Of a stretch of DNA of 41,373 nucleotides, positions 35,722 through 41,373 are shown piece by piece. How positions within the stretch are numbered: position 1 is the stretch's first letter; every line of letters starts with the position of its first letter. This stretch comes from a virus: positions 1 to 41,373 of the IMG/VR virus record IMGVR_UViG_3300042402_002425, one strand, 5' to 3'. The notes beneath the pieces are model-generated. The model had not been told where the DNA came from. It worked only from the letters and a program-made list of their open reading frames with translations, and made no database searches. Made by a program: the position numbers and the translations under genes.

Positions 35722-36860
35722 GCACGACATTTTCCAGCCTACTCACTTCGCTGCGGCTCTCCCTACGTGACCCGAACGGGACCACGTGGTCGGATGGCCA
35801 ACTCGGTGAACTCATCAACCGTGGTATTGACGCCATCAGCGATGTTTACCAGTCAGAGGCAATCCAAGCTACCGCTTTTACCCAGCCAGTAAGCGGCTCG
35901 GTGTTCAGCGTTGATCTTTCCACGGTCACGTGGCCAGTTCGCGTTGATGTGTACGACGCAATCAGCAAGAGCGCAACGATTACCGCTGCTGCTGGCTCTG
36001 GTACCACAAACGTCTACACCTATTCGTCGCTCTCTGCGCCAGTAAACGTAAGCGCGTTCTCGGTTGGCGACGCCATCTCCGTCACTGGGGTCAGCCCATC
36101 GGTGTTCAATATCACTGGGACTGTGATCTCGGCAACGTCTTCAACGTTCCAAATCTCTAGCCTGAAGAGCGCACAGATTACCAATGCCGTAGCAGACGGA
36201 ACGAATATCACATACACCTATGGTGGGTTCTCTACCGAGACTGGTCGATCTGGATTTGAGAATGGCGACAATGTGGCTATCTCTTCATCAACCGTTACTG
36301 AATTCAACATTAGCGGCCAGGTTGCAAACGCAACACAGTATTCGTTCACTATCTCTAACGCACTGTCCAGCAGCACCACGTTCACTGGTCGGGCTGTGGT
36401 TTCGTCCACTGCCGTTACTAGCTCATATTCATCGGGAGGCTCCGTGGCTACGACTGCGGTGCCAAAATATCGTGAGACGGTTCGACCCTCGTCTGGCGAT
36501 GGCCCCGATTCGGGTTGGGAGACGCATGGAGGAATCCTGTATCTCCCAACCCGCTACACCCTAGCGGTGGGGACGGGTACGCTCAACGTCGTTGGCTATG
36601 GCCCTTGGACGCAGATCAACACCGCGCAGACCAGCTCCATCACAAACCTAGACACAACCGCACAGAACGCGGTCAAGGTCTTCGTTGAGGCAGAGGCGCT
36701 CACAATGCTTACCTTTGACCGAGCGCAGTACCAGCAGTGGCAGGTATCGTCTGGATCGTCAGACATCTCTGCCCTTGGTATGAACAACCTTGCCCTTGCT
36801 GCCCAGCAGCGATGGCGCCAGGAGAAGAACCGAATTCGACGATTCCGTAAGGGGGGCTGA
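35718..36860 (+). CDS. Head-tail adaptor-like protein with inserted beta repeats
   Basis: 380 residues. Both ends look like a neck/adaptor protein: helix WSDGQLGELINRGIDAISDV at the start, and EAEALTMLTFDRAQYQQWQV ... ALAAQQRWRQEKNRIRRFRK at the end. In between are two related beta modules, about residues 117-150 and 183-215 (GD-x-I/V, then FNI-x-G-x-V, AT, F-x-IS), probably an exposed insertion. Position after capsid genes and before Dit supports a connector role. Confidence 0.6.
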   Translation: MSTTFSSLLTSLRLSLRDPNGTTWSDGQLGELINRGIDAISDVYQSEAIQATAFTQPVSGSVFSVDLSTVTWPVRVDVYDAISKSATITAAAGSGTTNVYTYSSLSAPVNVSAFSVGDAISVTGVSPSVFNITGTVISATSSTFQISSLKSAQITNAVADGTNITYTYGGFSTETGRSGFENGDNVAISSSTVTEFNISGQVANATQYSFTISNALSSSTTFTGRAVVSSTAVTSSYSSGGSVATTAVPKYRETVRPSSGDGPDSGWETHGGILYLPTRYTLAVGTGTLNVVGYGPWTQINTAQTSSITNLDTTAQNAVKVFVEAEALTMLTFDRAQYQQWQVSSGSSDISALGMNNLALAAQQRWRQEKNRIRRFRKGG

Positions 36861-36862
36861 TC

Positions 36863-37759
36863 GTGGATTTCAACAGGGAAATCAAGATCGCCACTGGGTC
36901 GGCGACCTCAGCGTATCTCAATCTCAACAGCATCACGACCGCGCCCACGGTCGGCACGCCCTTCAGTGGCTATGTGGTTGAGAGCGTCGCCTACGCCAAC
37001 GCTGGCGTGAGCGGCTTCCTAGATTCCCTAGCCCAGCGCGACGGCGCTGAGGCCAACATTGCCCTGCTCGGAACGCGGCAGGTGCAGATGATCGTGCAGG
37101 TGTACGGCTCGTCGTCTGCCGACTTCTTTGACAAGCTCAATGCTCTTAACTCGTCGCTGCAACCATACCCGTCATTCGCCACAAGCGATGATGGGTTTCG
37201 TGCGTTGGACTTCGACCAGGCAACAGTGAGCACCGCCTCCTACACGAGCGGGTTCATTGATATGCGGATGAAGGTTCGACCAACCAGCATCCCAACATAC
37301 AACCTAAACAATGACCTAGTGACCCCACGGACGACGGACCGTGGTATCTCCACCAAGGCTGCAATCTCCCTGATGGCCAAAGATCCACGCAAGATTAGGC
37401 AGACGGCAACGACAGGAACGATTAACGTTTCTTCATCTTCGGCAACAACCACGACGCTGACAAACAATGGAAACTATGTGGCGTATCCAACCTTTGTCTT
37501 TGTGAACGCTGCGACGGCGGCACGGACGGCAACGATCAGTAGCAGCACATGGACCAGCGTCTTCACGCTGCCAGCATCCTCGACCGTTACGATTGATTCC
37601 GACGCTCGGACGGTAAAGGTTGGCACCACCCTGCGAATGGATCTGGTCACTACTAGCACAACCAGTATGCCGTATCTCCTTGCTGGGGCAACGGTGATTA
37701 CGGTGTCTGCTATGGCCTCCGTTACTGGGACATTCAGCTTCAATGAGGCGTGGCTGTGA
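36863..37759 (+). CDS. Distal tail (Dit)-like protein
   Basis: 298 residues, GTG start. N-terminal half (VVESVAYANAGVSGFLDSLA, NIALLGTRQVQMIVQVYGSS) fits the ring domain of Dit proteins; the C-terminal half (NGNYVAYPTFVFVNAATAAR, TVTIDSDARTVKVG) fits the galectin-like domain, with the typical YP-x-F and IDSD-R-x-V blocks. It would form a hexameric ring at the tail tip. It overlaps the next gene by four bases. Confidence 0.7.
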   Translation: MDFNREIKIATGSATSAYLNLNSITTAPTVGTPFSGYVVESVAYANAGVSGFLDSLAQRDGAEANIALLGTRQVQMIVQVYGSSSADFFDKLNALNSSLQPYPSFATSDDGFRALDFDQATVSTASYTSGFIDMRMKVRPTSIPTYNLNNDLVTPRTTDRGISTKAAISLMAKDPRKIRQTATTGTINVSSSSATTTTLTNNGNYVAYPTFVFVNAATAARTATISSSTWTSVFTLPASSTVTIDSDARTVKVGTTLRMDLVTTSTTSMPYLLAGATVITVSAMASVTGTFSFNEAWL

Positions 37760-39807
37760 GCGATCAGAAGAAGTTCCGCATCACCCTTTTTGCGATTGAT
37801 ACTACGGCTGGAACGACTGGTGGCTGGCGTGGGGATCAGAAGGCTGTTGTCTTTGACGCCACGGCTATCGGTGTAGAGGAGCACGCCAACGATGTTGGCT
37901 CTGCGTTCTGGACGCTAGAAAACAATCACCCGCAGATTGCGGAGTTTGTTCCCCTTGCTCGACACTACGAGATCTGCCGATGGTCTGATGCCCGATCACG
38001 CTGGGAGTTCGTCGGTGCTGGAATCCTTAACGACTACTCGGTGACGGAGTACGAGACCACCTTCCAGGGCATTGACTACAAATCTGTGCTCAACCAGTTG
38101 TATACGCCGCTCTCTGGAATCACTACCGACAATGCCAGGCCGCTCTCTGGAAGGCTTGGCACTGGCGTTGCGGCGCTGAATACTGTCTTTGATATTGCGG
38201 TGGCAACCTCAACTGGGGCACTGCGCTACATCAATACCACGGCGTTCTCCGTAACTGGACCGACGATTAGCGCCTACGCTGGAGTTGTTCGTCAGATTGA
38301 TTTCGCAGAGGCCACTGCAATTGCTGCCCAGTACGGAAACACTGGCTACGATGACTTCTCCCCAACCCCAGGACTCTTTGAAAATGTAATGTGGAGAGGG
38401 ACACCAGACGAATACCGAACGTATTGGACGACACCAGAACTACAACTAAGTTGGTCGGCAGTTTGGAATGGCGGAGCTGCATCGACGGCATATGACAAGA
38501 CATCTCTTCAGTGGCGCGTATACGCCTCTCCGCCAACGGACGAAGACCAAGGCAATCCTCCGCTTGTAAAGGCTGGAATGATTGGCGACTTCACGCTGGA
38601 TTACGCATTTGCTACTGGCACAACGTTGCCTGACGGTACGAGCCTTGGATCCCAGAATTTCAGGCTCTTCCCCCAGGAGCTAGAAGACGCAATTACCGCG
38701 CTACCAGATCCCGCTGGTCTAACGCCAGATGGGAAGGCGTACTTTGACGGTAGTGCGTATCTCGCCGCAAGCAGTGATCCATCGCTATTTGAATACAACA
38801 ATGCAGCACCACTTCGGATTGGGGTCAGTTACGGGTTTCAGATCTATGCGGCCATCTATCGCTCTACTGGTAACGGCATTTGGTACCGCAGCGAGAACGG
38901 CACAATCATGAGTTCCACTGATACCTCTAGCCCAAGATACAATCTTCCGTATCAATTCACTCTTGGCCAAGCCAACGAAAACGCAAATACCATGGTTGGG
39001 CGAATCTTCAATCAGGCAGTAACTGCGACGGACTCAGACTACTCTCGACTAAGATACTCTGGATTGACGGTAATCAACTCTGGATCAACCGCAACGACAC
39101 ATACGGTGCTGACTGCTGGCGAGCCAGTTCTTGATCATATTGCCAGCATCTGCGACCTTGAGATGGGCGCAAAGACAGACGGTAGCAAGGTCGTCTTTGG
39201 GATCAAGAAGCCCACGGGCGGAGCAACATACGACGGCGACTTCCAGCTCAACTTGTCGGTATCTAGTGCCGCGTCCACGGCGCTGGCTTTGAGATACCCA
39301 GAGAACATCCGATCGTTCTCGTTTACCCCAGGGTACTCTCGTGTCCGCAATGACATCAAGGTCATCCCGACAACAGGGTATCTCGCTGGATCTAGCGGGC
39401 AGAATGTTGGGGGAGTCAGCCTCATCGGGGCTACGGCAGTTGACCAGTCAAGCATTAGCGTCAACGGTCGGCTCACCCTACTGGCGCCCAAAGATAATCT
39501 CCTCAACGCCGCCGCTGCCCAGAACGAAGCCAACCGTTTGCTCAACACGTACAAGGTTGCCAATAGCAAGCAGGTTGGAATCCGTGCCGTGCTGGATGGC
39601 GTGGACCTCTGGAATGGTTGGGATGTGGGCGATTCTGTCCGCGTAACCATCAACCAAGGACTAGCCGTTGTGGACGAGCCGTTCGTCATCTCTGGCGTCC
39701 GCTGGTTCGGTGAGTCCGATGGACACGAGCGCATTGAACTAGACCTGGTGCAAGGTAGTGCCTTTGCTGCTGCATATACCGCACCCCCTGCTACCACCGC
39801 CTCATGA
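37756..39807 (+). CDS. Tail hub / Tal-like baseplate protein
   Basis: 683 residues from GTG 37756 (GTGA overlap, GAGG at good distance); GTG 37750 is possible. N-terminal part (FWTLENNHPQIAEFVPLARH, YEICRWSDARSRWEFVGAGI, TFQGIDYKSVLNQLY) is like the hub domain of gp27/Tal proteins, and the C-terminal part (WDVGDSVRVTINQGL, FVISGVRWFGESDGHERIEL) also fits. A middle insertion (about 280-420), rich in Asn, Ser and Tyr, may be a carbohydrate-binding or concanavalin-like domain (SYGFQIYAAIYRSTGNGIWY). No lysozyme or peptidase motif seen. Confidence 0.7.
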   Translation: MSDQKKFRITLFAIDTTAGTTGGWRGDQKAVVFDATAIGVEEHANDVGSAFWTLENNHPQIAEFVPLARHYEICRWSDARSRWEFVGAGILNDYSVTEYETTFQGIDYKSVLNQLYTPLSGITTDNARPLSGRLGTGVAALNTVFDIAVATSTGALRYINTTAFSVTGPTISAYAGVVRQIDFAEATAIAAQYGNTGYDDFSPTPGLFENVMWRGTPDEYRTYWTTPELQLSWSAVWNGGAASTAYDKTSLQWRVYASPPTDEDQGNPPLVKAGMIGDFTLDYAFATGTTLPDGTSLGSQNFRLFPQELEDAITALPDPAGLTPDGKAYFDGSAYLAASSDPSLFEYNNAAPLRIGVSYGFQIYAAIYRSTGNGIWYRSENGTIMSSTDTSSPRYNLPYQFTLGQANENANTMVGRIFNQAVTATDSDYSRLRYSGLTVINSGSTATTHTVLTAGEPVLDHIASICDLEMGAKTDGSKVVFGIKKPTGGATYDGDFQLNLSVSSAASTALALRYPENIRSFSFTPGYSRVRNDIKVIPTTGYLAGSSGQNVGGVSLIGATAVDQSSISVNGRLTLLAPKDNLLNAAAAQNEANRLLNTYKVANSKQVGIRAVLDGVDLWNGWDVGDSVRVTINQGLAVVDEPFVISGVRWFGESDGHERIELDLVQGSAFAAAYTAPPATTAS

Positions 39808-40040
39808 CAGGGAGCCAGTTCACCACGCTCCTCAACGCCATTGAGGATGTCCGCAAGGACCTCTCTGCCAAGCTGGACACCATTGAGGAGCGCCTCAGAA
39901 TCGTTGAGGTAGATCAGGCTAAGGCTTCCGCTATTGTGGAAAACAACAATGACCGCACCATTGGTGTACAATGGAAACTAGGGATCGCCGTGTCCGCTGT
40001 GGGCGTGGTGGCAACCCTGATCGTAAGCCTATTACCGTAG
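39804..40040 (+). CDS. Coiled-coil plus membrane-anchor protein (XhlA-like)
   Basis: 78 residues, ATGA overlap with the hub gene. A helix with heptads (LNAIEDVRKDLSAKLDTIEE, RLRIVEVDQAKASAIVE) is followed by one C-terminal hydrophobic segment (LGIAVSAVGVVATLIVSLLP). This is the shape of XhlA-type hemolysin/holin helper proteins. It may join lysis or sit at the tail; note that the main lysis-like cluster is 19 kb away. Confidence 0.6.
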   Translation: MTGSQFTTLLNAIEDVRKDLSAKLDTIEERLRIVEVDQAKASAIVENNNDRTIGVQWKLGIAVSAVGVVATLIVSLLP

Positions 40041-40053
40041 GCTGGGAGTATAC

Positions 40054-41205
40054 ATGAGTCTAGAACAGGACATCCACGAGCTTCGGCAGATGGGCCTTTC
40101 GTTCTCGATTATTGGAACTAAGCTGGGTCTGACCAAAGATCAGGCACAGAAACGATACCAGAGATTCCTTTTGGAAAACCCCCTCCCCCACACCCCCTCC
40201 CCAGAGGGGGACTGGTCTTCTTTAGAGGGGGATCGGTCTTTTAGAGGGGGTCTGGTTAAGAGAGATACCCCCCCTTACCCCCCCAAGGTCGAGGATCTTA
40301 TCACACCAGTAGAGCCAGTGCAACTAGACTACATCCCAAGGATTGGCTCTCGTGAGGAAACCACGAACGAACTGGTTGTTGCAGCGGGGGACTTCCAGTT
40401 CCCCTTCGAAGACCCAGAGGTCTACGCATCCTTCCTCACCTTCTTGGCAGCAGAGCGACCAGATCGCATCGTGCTGACGGGTGACATCCTAGACCTCACG
40501 GCGGTGTCGGCGTATGACCGAGACCCACGGCTAGGGATGCCCGTGCAGGAAGAACTCAACCACACACACCGACGACTTGCTGAGATCCGCGCATCGGCTG
40601 GGCCAGAGGCGCAGATCTTTTTCTTGTACGGCAACCACGAAGCTCGCCTCTCCAAGTGGTTGGCAAAGCGTGCGCCTGAGTTGGTGGGCATGACCGACTC
40701 CGAAGGTCGAGAGATTCTCTCGCTCGCAAACCTGCTTCGGCTAGACACGCTGGACATTACGCCGTGCCTTTCCGAAGGCTTGGCGTATGCTGGGCCAGAG
40801 CACTTCCGCTCGTACTACCAGATTGCCCCAGACCTCATCTCCACGCACGGGACATACTCCCGTAGCACAGGCGGTGGCGCAAGCATCCTGCCGATTGTGG
40901 ACGCCGCTGGTGTCTCCGTCGTCGGTGGTCACGACCACTCGCAGGGCGTAGCGTTCAAGACGGTCGGCGGGTTCGCTGGCATTGAGCAGCGCCGCACCGC
41001 CGCCATCTCCACGGGGATGATGTGCCGACGGACGGAGCTGGGCTACCTTGCCCAGCACCAGGTCAGCCGCTGGGCTGCTGGCTTTGCGGTCATCGAACTG
41101 TGGGGTGAAGAGGCTGGCCAGTGGCAGCCTGACTTCGCATCATGGACAGGGACGGAACTGGTATGGCGTGGAAAACGCTACCAGCCCAAGAGTGTGGTAA
41201 AGTAA
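40054..41205 (+). CDS. Metallophosphoesterase with N-terminal HTH
   Basis: 383 residues. Residues 1-45 look like a small helix-turn-helix (FSIIGTKLGLTKDQAQKRYQ). Then comes a low-complexity linker from G-run DNA repeats. The calcineurin-like phosphoesterase core shows GDFQ (D113, Q115 where His is usual), GDILD (D144), GNHE (N194/H195), STHG (H265) and GGHDH (H293/H295). Only the first metal-ligand His is replaced by Gln, which also occurs in some active members. It could act on DNA ends, nucleotides or sugar phosphates. It precedes the RmlD-like gene by 30 bases. Confidence 0.8.
   Translation: MSLEQDIHELRQMGLSFSIIGTKLGLTKDQAQKRYQRFLLENPLPHTPSPEGDWSSLEGDRSFRGGLVKRDTPPYPPKVEDLITPVEPVQLDYIPRIGSREETTNELVVAAGDFQFPFEDPEVYASFLTFLAAERPDRIVLTGDILDLTAVSAYDRDPRLGMPVQEELNHTHRRLAEIRASAGPEAQIFFLYGNHEARLSKWLAKRAPELVGMTDSEGREILSLANLLRLDTLDITPCLSEGLAYAGPEHFRSYYQIAPDLISTHGTYSRSTGGGASILPIVDAAGVSVVGGHDHSQGVAFKTVGGFAGIEQRRTAAISTGMMCRRTELGYLAQHQVSRWAAGFAVIELWGEEAGQWQPDFASWTGTELVWRGKRYQPKSVVK
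40177..40285 (+). repeat. C- and G-run repeats inside the metallophosphoesterase gene
   Basis: C-rich runs, then three copies of AGAGGGGG followed by an (A/T)C(T)GGTCTT-like tail at 40203, 40224 and 40243, then more C-runs. Coding in frame (EGDWSS, EGDRSF, RGGLVKR). C-runs and G-runs can pair in several alternative ways, so strong RNA hairpins are possible within the message. Confidence 0.6.
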
Positions 41206-41235
41206 TCACAACAAATCCGTAACGAAAGGGTCGAA

Positions 41236-41373
41236 ATGATTGGGGTCGTAGGTACTGGGCAAGTAGCCCAACACGTTCTTGCAGAGCTGCGCCGTCGGGC
41301 GCTGCCACATATTGTCTTCTCACGCTCGGCTGCGCCTATTGGCGAGTCGGGCGTTTCTGTTTTGTACACGGAA
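41236..41373 (+). CDS. RmlD-like reductase (5' part of the gene at 2-835)
   Basis: ATG at 41236 follows GAAAGGGTCGAA, a purine-rich ribosome site also seen before two other starts in this genome. It encodes the Rossmann nucleotide-binding start MIGVVGTGQVAQ of the 281-residue reductase and runs off the window end; the frame continues at base 2. Only 30 bases separate it from the metallophosphoesterase gene upstream, so both are probably on one transcript. Confidence 0.85.
   Translation, partial: MIGVVGTGQVAQHVLAELRRRALPHIVFSRSAAPIGESGVSVLYTE
41247..41373. repeat. Terminal direct repeat, right copy (circular junction)
   Basis: Exact copy of bases 1-127. It lies wholly inside the RmlD-like gene that starts at 41236, which continues at the left end of the window. 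The unique genome length is therefore 41,246 bp. Confidence 0.95.

Noticed and set aside
1-41373. End repeats as attachment sites or IS terminal repeats
   Set aside because: The repeat is wholly coding, rejoins one gene when closed, and no integrase or transposase is present.

Overview
The window is one complete circular phage genome cut open inside a gene. Bases 1-127 are repeated exactly as 41247-41373, so the unique circle is 41,246 bp, and the first gene (RmlD-like) starts at 41236 and runs across the junction to 835. Head, packaging, tail and lysis genes are all present. I recognise no integrase, excisionase, cI-like repressor, DNA polymerase, RNA polymerase or tRNA, so a virulent tailed phage that uses host replication enzymes is the simplest reading. 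Host clues are weak: many GTG/TTG starts, leftward promoters of the form TTGACA/TANNNT, hairpin terminators without a T-tract, and a GAAC-N4-GTTC site all fit an actinobacterium or another Gram-positive-like host. Two small proteins resemble DUF5872 and DUF6321, which I remember from aquatic phages.

Layout: two opposed transcription units leave a non-coding control region at about 14.14-14.93 kb. The rightward unit runs from 14.93 kb to the end of the window and round the circle to 6.24 kb. In order it holds small basic proteins and a zinc-protease-like protein, a tail fibre with a C1q-like tip (16.7-18.3 kb), a possible small terminase, a lysis-type cluster (18.96-21.07 kb), a TagD-like cytidylyltransferase and a GT2 glycosyltransferase, large terminase, portal, two very large putative virion proteins (901 and 1326 aa), scaffold, an N4-gp56-like major capsid protein, a GT-B glycosyltransferase, an adaptor, Dit-like and hub-like tail proteins, a coiled-coil membrane protein, a metallophosphoesterase, RmlD-like and epimerase genes, a Cas4-like nuclease, ERF annealing protein, SSB-like protein, a resolvase-like nuclease, an RmlC-like protein and a DUF1599-like protein. 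It meets the leftward unit at a hairpin at 6243-6274.

The leftward unit (14.14 to 6.31 kb) has two parts. The distal part (10.68-6.31 kb) has ordinary composition and encodes many small Cys-rich or membrane proteins plus the DnaB-type helicase, mostly joined by ATGA/GTGA overlaps. The proximal part (about 10.74-14.5 kb) is a very CpG-rich island of eleven small genes, all but the last (RlpA-like) of unknown function, with repeated GC-rich hairpins and a duplicated promoter-leader module. The control region beside it carries two tandem 18-bp palindromes, a 22-bp palindrome with a LexA-like core, a G-quadruplex-type GGGTA tract and a structured 5' leader.

How it fits together: ERF, Cas4-like nuclease, SSB-like protein, resolvase-like nuclease and DnaB form a recombination/replication set. 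Sugar and glycan genes (RmlD-, epimerase-, RmlC- and TagD-like, two glycosyltransferases) are spread among the late genes, which suggests that this phage decorates its virion or remodels the host surface. The most unusual regions are the CpG-rich island with its control region, the dispersed glycan kit, the protease-like/membrane fusion in the lysis cluster, and a tail module with Dit- and hub-like proteins but no evident tape measure or tail tube gene.
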